The position numbers and the translations under genes are program-made. Source: JBBRMQ01 sp038230775 (GTDB lineage Bacteria; Acidobacteriota; Thermoanaerobaculia; Gp7-AA8). Taken from it: 32,770 nucleotides of DNA. The stretch is from the NCBI GenBank assembly GCA_038230775.1, contig JBBRMQ010000015.1:1-32770 (forward strand). Reading direction: 5' to 3'. Shown here in pieces: positions 23,177 through 29,571 of this stretch. Each line of letters starts with the position of its first letter. The first letter of the stretch is position 1. The notes below the pieces were generated by a model. That model ran no database searches and was not told the origin of the DNA. It saw only the letters and a program-made list of their open reading frames with translations.

Positions 23177-24358
23177 ATGAAACGTTGTCTGGCCATACTC
23201 GCCGTGCTGGCGATCTCGATTCCTGTGTTTGCTCAGGAAGAAGAAGGCGGCGCCGCGAAAGGCGCCCAGGTTGACACCACCGGAAAGGGCTACACCGCCG
23301 CATACGTGATCGATGCCGCCTCGCGCCGCATCCTTTTCGAGGAGAACGCGCACACGCCGCTGCCGACCGCCTCGATGGCGAAGATCATGACCTGCATCAT
23401 CGCGATGGAGCGCGTGCAGCAGGGCGAGCTCAAGATGGATACGCCGATCCCGATCTCCGCGCGCTCCAGCAAGATGGGCGGCTCGCAGATCTTCGCCAAG
23501 GAAGGACAGACCTTCCCGCTGCAGACCCTTCTCGCCGCCACGATGATCCGCTCCGCGAACGATGCGGCCGAAGCGATCGCTGAGAAGATCGGCGGCTCGC
23601 CCGAATCGTTCACCGATCTCATGAACGACAAGGTCCGCCAGCTCGGTTTGAAAGAGACGACTTTCGTCGATCCCCACGGATTGCCGAACGCGGCGGACCC
23701 GAAGCGCATCGATATGGCCAGCGCGCACGATCTGGCCATCATGGGCCTCGAGCTCATGAAGTATCCGCTGATGCGCGAGTACGCGAAGATGCCGTGGATG
23801 GAGTTCTCCAACGCGACGTACACCTCCGGCCTCACGAATCCGAATCACCTCATCAATCCGAAGAGCCCCGACTTCTACGGTGAAGCGACAGGTCTGAAGA
23901 CCGGCTACTCCGGACCGGCGGGCTACTGCATCACGGCATCGGCGAAACGCGGGGACCTCGAGCTCGTCGCGGTCGTGATGGGCGCACGCGCTCCGTCGCG
24001 CCTCGGAAGCTCGTTCCAGATCGCCCAGAATCTCTTCCGCGACGCGTTCAACAAGTGGCGCCGCGTGCAGGTGCTGAAGAAGGGCGCCACGGTGGGCCAG
24101 GCGCCGGTGGATGATGGAGTGTCGAAGACGGTTCCTGCGGTTGCGCAGGATGACGTCACGGCGCTCATCGAGCGTGGCCAGGAAGGCACGATCAAGTACG
24201 CTCTGGCGGCGAACGCAGTGACGGCCCCCGTGAACGCCGGCGCGCCCGTTGGCAGCGTGGTGGTCTCGCAAAGCGGACAGCAGATCAGCCGCGTCGCGGC
24301 GATCGCCGGCGCCGCCGTCGCGCAGCAGCCGTGGTGGAAGAAGTTCTGGCCGTTTTGA
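23177..24358 (+). CDS. dacA: D-alanyl-D-alanine carboxypeptidase (S11 family, PBP5-like)
   Basis: A 393-residue precursor with a signal peptide (MKRCLAILAVLAISIPVFAQ). The three penicillin-binding motifs are present: SMAK (Ser66, Lys69), SAN (126-128) and KTG (241-243). It trims the terminal D-Ala from peptidoglycan stem peptides in the periplasm. The C-terminal PBP5-like beta domain follows to about residue 345. The end is a Val/Ala-rich tail finishing WWKKFWPF, which could lie on the membrane surface. A GGAG seven bases before the ATG at 23177 supports the start. Confidence 0.92.
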   Translation: MKRCLAILAVLAISIPVFAQEEEGGAAKGAQVDTTGKGYTAAYVIDAASRRILFEENAHTPLPTASMAKIMTCIIAMERVQQGELKMDTPIPISARSSKMGGSQIFAKEGQTFPLQTLLAATMIRSANDAAEAIAEKIGGSPESFTDLMNDKVRQLGLKETTFVDPHGLPNAADPKRIDMASAHDLAIMGLELMKYPLMREYAKMPWMEFSNATYTSGLTNPNHLINPKSPDFYGEATGLKTGYSGPAGYCITASAKRGDLELVAVVMGARAPSRLGSSFQIAQNLFRDAFNKWRRVQVLKKGATVGQAPVDDGVSKTVPAVAQDDVTALIERGQEGTIKYALAANAVTAPVNAGAPVGSVVVSQSGQQISRVAAIAGAAVAQQPWWKKFWPF

Positions 24359-24361
24359 TTT

Positions 24362-24450
24362 TGCCGCGCTGCGCGCGGCGTTGACAGTTGACGGTTGACA
24401 GGATCGAAGCGCGAAGCGTCGTCAACTGTCAACGCGCGGCGCAGCCGCGC
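24362..24450. repeat. Inverted repeat between the carboxypeptidase and purN
   Basis: The arms 24378-24393 and 24420-24435 are perfect 16-base inverses containing TTGACAGTTGAC. GC-rich flanks (GCCGCGC and GCGCGGCGCAGCCGCGC) extend the symmetry. The right arm encodes the last residues (RVDS) and the stop of purN. No T-tract is present. Confidence 0.8.
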
Positions 24451-25000
24451 AGGCTTTCAACGCGAGCACATACGCGATGTGCTCCTGCTCGAGGATGCGC
24501 GCTGACAGTGTCTCGACCGTGTCGTCGTCTCGCACCTCGACGGCCCGCTGCACGATGATCGGACCCGCGTCGAGATTCTCGTCGACGAAGTGCACGGTGC
24601 AACCCGAGACTTTCACGCCGTAGGCAAGCGCCTGCGCCTGCGCGTCGACGCCCGGAAACGCCGGCAGGAGAGACGGGTGGATGTTCAGAATCCGGTTCCG
24701 ATACGCGGCGACGAATGCGGGGCTGAGCAGACGCATGTAGCCGGCGAGGCAGATGAAATCGGGGCGTGAGGTCGCCAGTGCGCGAAGGACGTCTTCTTCG
24801 TGCGCCGCGCGCGTCGCGTACTGCCGATGGTCGAATACGTGCGTCGTCAGACCGGCTTCACGTGCTCGCTGCAGTCCCGCTGCGTCCGGCCGGTTCGAGA
24901 TCACGCAGACGATCTCGGCGTCGAGGACGCCCTCCTTCGCCGCCTCATGGATGGCGGCGAAATTCGAGCCGCGCCCGGAGAGCAGGACGGCGAGTCTCAC
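24422..25000 (-). CDS. purN: Phosphoribosylglycinamide formyltransferase
   Basis: A 192-residue enzyme with the PurN signatures: LLSGRGSNFAAI near the start, Asn106 and His108 in ILNIHPSLLPAFPG, and Asp144 in HFVDENLDAGPII. It transfers the formyl group from 10-formyl-THF to GAR to give FGAR. The start is GTG at 25000, overlapping the purM stop as GTGA, so translation is coupled. The final residues (AAPRVDS) and the stop codon fall in an inverted repeat (24378-24435), so the C-terminus was probably replaced by repeat DNA. The catalytic core is intact. Confidence 0.95.
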   Translation of the reverse strand: MRLAVLLSGRGSNFAAIHEAAKEGVLDAEIVCVISNRPDAAGLQRAREAGLTTHVFDHRQYATRAAHEEDVLRALATSRPDFICLAGYMRLLSPAFVAAYRNRILNIHPSLLPAFPGVDAQAQALAYGVKVSGCTVHFVDENLDAGPIIVQRAVEVRDDDTVETLSARILEQEHIAYVLALKACAAAPRVDS

Positions 25001-26061
25001 TCGATCCAGCTGGCGAAGCCGGCCGGCGGCGCATCGTAGACGACGCGTCCGCTGCCCTTGACGACGTTGCCGATGAAAAAGTACGGCTGCCCCATCTGCG
25101 TGAAGTGTTGCGAGACCGCGCTCACCTCAGCGGGCGGCACCATCATCACCATGCCGACGCCCATGTTGAAAACGCGGAGCATCTCCTCGCGATCAATGCC
25201 GCCCTTCTCGAAGAAGAGCCGGAAGATCGGAGGCACGGACCACGAGCCGAGCTTGACCTTCGCGTCGAGCGTCTCGGGCAGAACGCGCGGGATGTTGTCC
25301 GTCAGCCCGCCGCCGGTGATGTGCGCGAGTGCGTGGATGCGGTTTTCTTCGATCAGCGCGATGAGTGGCTTCAGATACGAGATGTGCGGAGCGAGCAGCG
25401 CCTCGCCGATCTTGCCGATGTCCGGCAGCACCGATTGATAGTCGTAGCCAAGCTTGTCGATGAAGATCCGGCGCGCCAGCGAATAGCCGTTCGTATGCAG
25501 CCCGGCAGACGGCAAGCCGATCAGCACATCGCCCTCGCGCACCGCTTTGCCGTCGAGCAGGTGGCGCTCGTCGACGACACCGACGATGAACCCCGCGATG
25601 TCGTAATCGTCGTCGCCGTAGAACCCCGGCATCTCCGCGGTCTCACCGCCGATGAGCGCGCATCCGTTTTCCTTGCACGCGCGGGCCATGCCGCGGATGA
25701 CGTCGGTCATCACCGGCGGACGCAGCTTGCCGGTGGCGTAGTAGTCGAGAAAAAAGAGCGGCCGCGCGCCCTGGACCAGGATGTCGTTGACGCAATGGCA
25801 GACGAGGTCGTAGCCGACGGTGTCGTGGACCTTCATCGCCTGCGCCACGCGAAGCTTGGTACCGACGCCATCGGTCGATGAGACAAGGATCGGTTTCTCG
25901 ATGCCGGGAAAGCTGGCGCGAAACAGTCCGCCGAAGGAGCCGATTTCCGATGCGACGTTCGGCGTGAATGTGCTGCGCGCGATCTTGCGCACTTCGCGCA
26001 GCGCTTCGTCCTGCGCGTCGATGTCCACGCCCGCGTCGCGATAACTCGTCTTGTCCGGCAC
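24997..26061 (-). CDS. purM: Phosphoribosylformylglycinamidine cyclo-ligase
   Basis: A 354-residue enzyme starting at GTG (MPDKTSYRDAGVDIDAQDE), the standard PurM N-terminus. Signatures include LVSSTDGVGTKLRVA, VCHCVNDILVQGARPLFFLDY, GCALIGGETAEMPGFY, GLPSAGLHTNGYSLARRI and HITGGGLTDNIPRVLP. It closes FGAM to AIR with ATP in the cytosol. It is the first gene of purM-purN. A TATAAT on the minus strand (complement of 26070-26075) lies eight bases before the GTG, and no Shine-Dalgarno sequence is present, so the mRNA is probably leaderless. The divergent membrane-protein gene starts 25 bases away. Confidence 0.97.
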   Translation of the reverse strand: MPDKTSYRDAGVDIDAQDEALREVRKIARSTFTPNVASEIGSFGGLFRASFPGIEKPILVSSTDGVGTKLRVAQAMKVHDTVGYDLVCHCVNDILVQGARPLFFLDYYATGKLRPPVMTDVIRGMARACKENGCALIGGETAEMPGFYGDDDYDIAGFIVGVVDERHLLDGKAVREGDVLIGLPSAGLHTNGYSLARRIFIDKLGYDYQSVLPDIGKIGEALLAPHISYLKPLIALIEENRIHALAHITGGGLTDNIPRVLPETLDAKVKLGSWSVPPIFRLFFEKGGIDREEMLRVFNMGVGMVMMVPPAEVSAVSQHFTQMGQPYFFIGNVVKGSGRVVYDAPPAGFASWIE

Positions 26062-26069
26062 GGCGGGCG

Positions 26070-26077
26070 ATTATAGT
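26070..26077. promoter_or_regulatory. Symmetric divergent -10 element (purM / membrane protein)
   Basis: The sequence ATTATAGT reads TATAAT toward purM and TATAGT toward the plus-strand gene. Both hexamers lie eight to nine bases from the respective start codons, so both transcripts could be leaderless. No -35 consensus was identified on either side. Confidence 0.5.
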
Positions 26078-26086
26078 TCGCGCGCC

Positions 26087-26548
26087 ATGGCGCAGTTCCT
26101 CCTCATCACGACGCTGTTCTCCATCGCCGGGCTCATCGCCACCAGCATCATGGGATTCACGTCGTCGCCGCACCACGTGGCGACCCACATCATCGCCGCG
26201 CTCGTCACCGTCGTCCTCGGCCTCTTCTCCCAGTCCATGACAATGTTTTTCTTCATCGGCACCGGCAGGCAGCTCAAAGACAAGACCGCGGGGACAAAGT
26301 CTGAGGAGGCGGTGAAGCAGACGACGCGCGCGCTGGCGATGAAGGTCTCACCCGCCGCGACCTTCGCGATGGCCGTGGTGATGGTGACCTTCATTATGGG
26401 CGGCGGCGTGGCCAGCGGAAAGACGCCGAAGTGGTTGCACCTGACGCTGACGGCCGCGTCGATCGTCCTCTACGCGCGCGCGTACTGGATCGAGATCAAC
26501 GCGATGCAGACGAACGCCCGCATGATGGAAGAGCACTTAACGGATTAG
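26087..26548 (+). CDS. Four-helix membrane protein of unknown function
   Basis: A 153-residue integral membrane protein with four hydrophobic segments (LLITTLFSIAGLIATSIMGF, IIAALVTVVLGLFSQSMTMFFFIG, TFAMAVVMVTFIMGGG, LTLTAASIVLYARAYW). A charged cytoplasmic loop (RQLKDKTAGTKSEEAVKQTTR) lies between the second and third. I do not recognise a characterised family. The ATG at 26087 has no Shine-Dalgarno sequence; TATAGT nine bases upstream suggests a leaderless mRNA. It is divergent from purM. A cluster of palindromes follows its stop. Confidence 0.72.
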   Translation: MAQFLLITTLFSIAGLIATSIMGFTSSPHHVATHIIAALVTVVLGLFSQSMTMFFFIGTGRQLKDKTAGTKSEEAVKQTTRALAMKVSPAATFAMAVVMVTFIMGGGVASGKTPKWLHLTLTAASIVLYARAYWIEINAMQTNARMMEEHLTD

Positions 26549-26555
26549 TTTTGGA

Positions 26556-26641
26556 ACGGCTTCAGCCAGCAAGGCCGACTGAAGTCGGCCCCCTACACAG
26601 AAGCCGGCATGGTTCTGTGTGTGGACCGGCTTCAGCCGGTC
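26556..26641. repeat. Cluster of three hairpins between convergent genes
   Basis: Three perfect eight-base stems lie in a row: 26573-26590 (GGCCGACT-GA-AGTCGGCC), 26595-26620 (ACACAGAA with TTCTGTGT) and 26624-26641 (GACCGGCT-TC-AGCCGGTC). A partial copy (CGGCTTCAGCC) precedes them near 26557. The cores match the hairpin at 27718-27749. The cluster fills the gap between the membrane-protein gene and fabH, which end toward each other. Confidence 0.85.
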
Positions 26642-26655
26642 AGGCAACTGAATCG

Positions 26656-27717
26656 TCATGCCCGATACAACGCCGCACCCCAATGCAGTCCCGATCCCAG
26701 CGCGGTGAAGCAGACGAGCATGCCGGGCTTGATGCGACCGTCGGTCAGACACTCGTGAAAGAGAATCGGCAGCGTGCCCGCCGTGGTGTTGCCGTAGCGC
26801 TCGATGTTGTGCGGCACTTTTCCCGGCGGGAGGCCGAGCTGTTTGGCGACCCCTTCCACGATGCGCAGGTTTGCCTGATGGATCAGCAGCACGTCGATGT
26901 CGCCGACGGCGACGCCTGCCGATTCGCAGACTGCGCGGACCGCCTGCGGCATGCGCGAGACCGCTTCCTTGAAGACCTCACGACCCGACATGGTGGGAAT
27001 CGGATCGGCGTGATCGAGTTGCTCCTGCGTGACGAACGGCCGGTGCCGGAACCCCACGCCTTTCACATACAGCGCCTCGATGTTCGAGCCGTCCGTGAAG
27101 AGCTTCGTGGCCAGAACTCCGCGAGCGCCGTTCTCCGATGCCTCGACGACCACCGCTCCGCCCCCATCGCCGAACAGCACCGTGCGATCGCGGATGCTGG
27201 TGTTGAACGCGTACGCCTCGGGCGAGATCTCGCCGATCTCTTCCCCGATCGTTGATGCCCATCCGTTCGCCCACGGCATGAACGGCGTGTGGACATCGCC
27301 GCCGACGAGGAGCACGCGCTTGTACTTGCCGCTCTGGATCAGCGAGTCGGCGAGATCGAGGCCGTAGAGGAATCCCGAGCACTGCTGGCGAATGTCGAAC
27401 GCCGGAATCGACTCGGGGAAGCCCATCTTCGCCTGCAGCACCGGACCGTTGCCGGGGAAGAAGTAGTTCGGCGTCATGGTGGCGAAGACGATCGCGTCGA
27501 TCTCATCCTTCGAGCGATTCGCCGTCTTCAGCGCGCCTTCGGCGGCGATCATTCCGAGCTCCGCGGAACCCTGGCCGTTATCCGCGTAGTAGCGCTGCTC
27601 GATGCCGCTCCGCGTCCGGATCCACTCGTCGGTGGTGTCCATGATCCGCGTGAGCTTCTCGTTGGGCACGACGTTCTTCGGGATGCCGATGCCCGAGCCG
27701 GTGATGATGGTTTTCAT
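26656..27717 (-). CDS. fabH: 3-oxoacyl-ACP synthase III (KAS III) family protein
   Basis: A 353-residue thiolase-fold enzyme. The N-terminus (MKTIITGSGIGIPKNVVPNEKL) and TTDEWIRTRSGIEQR are typical of FabH. The catalytic triad is Cys113 (RQQCSGFLYG), His280 (LLIHQANLRI) and Asn310 (ERYGNTTAGT). It normally condenses acetyl-CoA with malonyl-ACP to start fatty-acid synthesis. It is longer than the common 310 to 330 residues because of an extra segment at about 141 to 178 (between LLVGGDVHT and RTVLFGDGGGA), so a different acyl substrate is possible. It is second after hslO; the 35-base gap is almost entirely a perfect hairpin that ends at the start codon. Confidence 0.92.
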   Translation of the reverse strand: MKTIITGSGIGIPKNVVPNEKLTRIMDTTDEWIRTRSGIEQRYYADNGQGSAELGMIAAEGALKTANRSKDEIDAIVFATMTPNYFFPGNGPVLQAKMGFPESIPAFDIRQQCSGFLYGLDLADSLIQSGKYKRVLLVGGDVHTPFMPWANGWASTIGEEIGEISPEAYAFNTSIRDRTVLFGDGGGAVVVEASENGARGVLATKLFTDGSNIEALYVKGVGFRHRPFVTQEQLDHADPIPTMSGREVFKEAVSRMPQAVRAVCESAGVAVGDIDVLLIHQANLRIVEGVAKQLGLPPGKVPHNIERYGNTTAGTLPILFHECLTDGRIKPGMLVCFTALGSGLHWGAALYRA

Positions 27718-27749
27718 GTGTGAGGGCCGGCTTCAGCCGGCCCTCACAC
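27718..27749. repeat. Perfect 15-bp hairpin directly before the fabH start codon
   Basis: The arms 27718-27732 and 27735-27749 pair perfectly (GTGTGAGGGCCGGCT with AGCCGGCCCTCACAC) around TC. The stem touches the fabH ATG (27715-27717, minus strand) with no spacing and lies four bases after the hslO stop. No T-tract follows. It is the most complete member of the CCGGCT-TC-AGCCGG family in the window. Confidence 0.9.
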
Positions 27750-27752
27750 CGA

Positions 27753-28634
27753 TCATGCATCGTGCTTCGCCGTGAGCGCAAGCAGCTCTTCGGCGGTGAA
27801 CCGATACTTCCGGCCACAGAACTGACACACCACCTCCGTCCCACCCTCGGTGATCATGTCGCCGAGTTCATCGGCTGGAAACAAGGTCAGCGGCGCGAGG
27901 GCGCGGTCGCGGCTGCAACTGCACGTGTAGCTCAGCGGAACGTTGAGGCTCGGGTCGATCTGCTTGTAATCGCAGCCTTGGAGAACCGTGGCCACCACAT
28001 CTTCGATCGCCATCTTGTCGATCAGGGTGCTGAGCGGCGGCGCTTCCTTGATCCGTTTCTCGATGCGCTCGATCGATGTCTCGCTGGCGTGGGGAAACGA
28101 CTGAATGATGATTCCTCCGGCGGCGGCCACGCCGTCACGTCGATTGAGGACGCCGAGGAGCACGGCGGAGTTGATCTGTTCGGAGCGGGAGAGGTAGTGC
28201 GTGAGCTCGCGCGCAACGCCGCTCCCGTTCAACTCGAGCTGCGAGGTGTACGGCCTGCCGGCTGGCGGGGTTCCGCGGACGACGGTGAGCCGGCCATAGC
28301 CGATGGCTCGCGCGACGTCGAGATCCTCGCCGGCTGGAACCGGATTGGCGACGAAGCCGCGCGCTTCACCCGCGATGTTCGCTTCCGCGATGATCACCCC
28401 GAGCGGTCCGTTTCCTTCAAATCGCAGCGTTACGTATTGATTCTTGAGGTTCTTGTCGAGGAGCCGCGCCAGCAACAACGAGCCGGTGAGAGCGCGACCG
28501 AGCGCGTCCGTGGCGACGGGAGAGAGGTCCAGTACCTCTCGCGCGGTGTCGACGGTATCGGTCGTCTGCGCCGCAAGAATGCGAAAATCTCCACCTTCGG
28601 CCATTCCCTGGATCATCCGGTCGCTTGAGTTCAT
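27753..28634 (-). CDS. hslO: Redox-regulated chaperone Hsp33
   Basis: A 293-residue protein of normal length. The N-terminal domain has ALGRALTGSLLLARLLDKN and QYVTLRFEGNGPLGVIIAEA, as in Hsp33. The C-terminal redox switch has CxC (Cys238, Cys240 in YTCSCS) and CxxC (Cys270, Cys273 in VVCQFCGRKYRF), which bind zinc when reduced. On oxidation plus heat, zinc is released and the protein becomes a holdase in the cytosol. It is upstream of fabH and divergent from a small lipoprotein gene 73 bases away. No Shine-Dalgarno sequence was seen. Confidence 0.96.
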   Translation of the reverse strand: MNSSDRMIQGMAEGGDFRILAAQTTDTVDTAREVLDLSPVATDALGRALTGSLLLARLLDKNLKNQYVTLRFEGNGPLGVIIAEANIAGEARGFVANPVPAGEDLDVARAIGYGRLTVVRGTPPAGRPYTSQLELNGSGVARELTHYLSRSEQINSAVLLGVLNRRDGVAAAGGIIIQSFPHASETSIERIEKRIKEAPPLSTLIDKMAIEDVVATVLQGCDYKQIDPSLNVPLSYTCSCSRDRALAPLTLFPADELGDMITEGGTEVVCQFCGRKYRFTAEELLALTAKHDA

Positions 28635-28707
28635 AGAACGGGGGAAACGGCCGGCTGGAGAAAATTGTTTCGAGCGGCTCGGCCCTTGCTACCCGCTGGA
28701 GGTGTTG

Positions 28708-29034
28708 ATGCGGAAGGCTCTCTGGTTGGTCCTGGTGATCGGTGTCGGCGGTTGCATGCAGAAACAGGCCGATGGAACTTACCGGGTTACCGACACGGCG
28801 AAGGCGCGCGACAACGCGGCGCGATCGGGCGCGGAGCTCAAGCGGAAAATCGAGGCGTTCGCGAAATCGGACGCCGGAAAGAAACTGAAGGCGCAGGCAC
28901 GGGAGCTTGGTCGTCTGGCGCAGGAAAAGCTCGGCAAAGCGGCGCAGACCGCGGGAGCAAAGCTGCAGGAAGCAGGAAGGAAAGCGGAACAGGACTCGAA
29001 GAAAGCGCCTCGCCGACTTTCACCCGAAAGGTGA
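28708..29034 (+). CDS. Small Lys/Ala-rich lipoprotein, 3' end altered
   Basis: A 108-residue precursor. The signal peptide ends in a lipobox (MRKALWLVLVIGVGGC, Cys16). The mature part is a long, charged, probably coiled helix (AARSGAELKRKIEAFAKSD, LGKAAQTAGAKLQEAGRKAEQ). A GGAGGT five bases before the ATG at 28708 supports the start. The last residues (PRRLSPER) are read out of frame through the beginning of a peroxiredoxin remnant, so the natural C-terminus has probably been lost or replaced. Function unknown. Confidence 0.7.
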   Translation: MRKALWLVLVIGVGGCMQKQADGTYRVTDTAKARDNAARSGAELKRKIEAFAKSDAGKKLKAQARELGRLAQEKLGKAAQTAGAKLQEAGRKAEQDSKKAPRRLSPER

Positions 29035-29197
29035 AGTGTCCAAAAAGTACGGCGTGTGGAAAGAAGACAAAGGCATCTGCGAGCGCTCCATCATCGTCGT
29101 CGACAAAGAGGGCACCGTCCGCTACATCGACGTGCATGACATCGGCGAGGTGCCTGAGAACGCGCAAGTGATCGAAGTGTTGCGAGATCTCCAATAG
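29009..29197 (+). pseudogene. 3' remnant of an AhpC/TSA-type peroxiredoxin
   Basis: In a different frame from the lipoprotein, these bases encode about 62 residues: LADFHPKGEVSKKYGVW, GICERSIIVVDKEGTVRYIDVH and an ending in VIEVLRDLQ. This is the C-terminal third of a thioredoxin-fold peroxiredoxin (the KYGV...ERxxxVVDKEGxVRY block is diagnostic). The N-terminal two thirds with the peroxidatic cysteine are missing. Upstream in this frame lies only arginine-rich shadow sequence of the lipoprotein gene and no ribosome-binding site. A deletion joining two genes is the simplest explanation; an assembly join cannot be excluded. Confidence 0.7.
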
Positions 29198-29274
29198 AGC
29201 AGGTCGCTGTTTCAAATGCGCTGATCCTCAGCGCCTCACCCGCGGCTACCGAGTCGGTGCGGCCGCCACGCGCG

Positions 29275-29427
29275 ATGACGTTCGACGGCTCGGAGATCGG
29301 CCGCATCGTCGGTCGGTCGGGCGATCGCCCGTTTCACAAAGACGTGGTGCGAGCGGCGCTGGAGATGTTCACCCACCACACGCCGCCCGGGAAGGTCGTC
29401 ACCAAAGTTCTGAAATCGCGAACGTAG
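29275..29427 (+). CDS. Small ORF of unknown function
   Basis: The 50-residue product (MTFDGSEIGRIVGRSGDRPF to VVTKVLKSRT) has an ordinary amino-acid mix with a likely helix (KDVVRAALEMF). A GTG at 29257 would add six residues, and the frame is open further up to 29158 without another good start. No Shine-Dalgarno sequence is clear. It follows the peroxiredoxin remnant and precedes a repeat. It could be a genuine small gene or another 3' remnant. Confidence 0.35.
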   Translation: MTFDGSEIGRIVGRSGDRPFHKDVVRAALEMFTHHTPPGKVVTKVLKSRT

Positions 29428-29430
29428 CGA

Positions 29431-29520
29431 CTCACCCGGCCTTCGGCCACCCTCTCCCCGTTGCGCGGGGCGAGGGCCTACTAAGCTCGCTGGTTCGTTG
29501 CCGTAGGGCGGATGAGGGGC
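29431..29520. repeat. Interspersed GC-rich repeat, copy B
   Basis: This is the inverted partner of 2577-2700. Bases 29431-29459 are an exact 29-base reverse complement of 2668-2696; 29465-29476 match 2652-2663; 29506-29519 match 2577-2590. The variable middle is shorter here. Confidence 0.8.
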
Positions 29521-29524
29521 AGGC

Positions 29525-29543
29525 CGCTACGCTCGGGATGACA
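29525..29543. repeat. CGCTACGCTCGG...TGACA repeat end
   Basis: This segment matches 8491-8509 at 18 of 19 bases. It immediately follows repeat copy B and lies 28 bases before the speA start. Confidence 0.6.
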
Positions 29544-29571
29544 TGAATTGATCTATTCTTCGCGGGAACAG

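Noticed and set aside
24378..24435. Rho-independent terminator at the dacA/purN junction
   Set aside because: The stem is perfect but no run of Ts follows on either strand; treated as a repeat.
28907..29008. N-terminal part of a 96-residue open frame that would extend the peroxiredoxin remnant
   Set aside because: It is Arg/Lys-rich out-of-frame sequence of the lipoprotein gene; it lacks the peroxiredoxin core and a ribosome-binding site.
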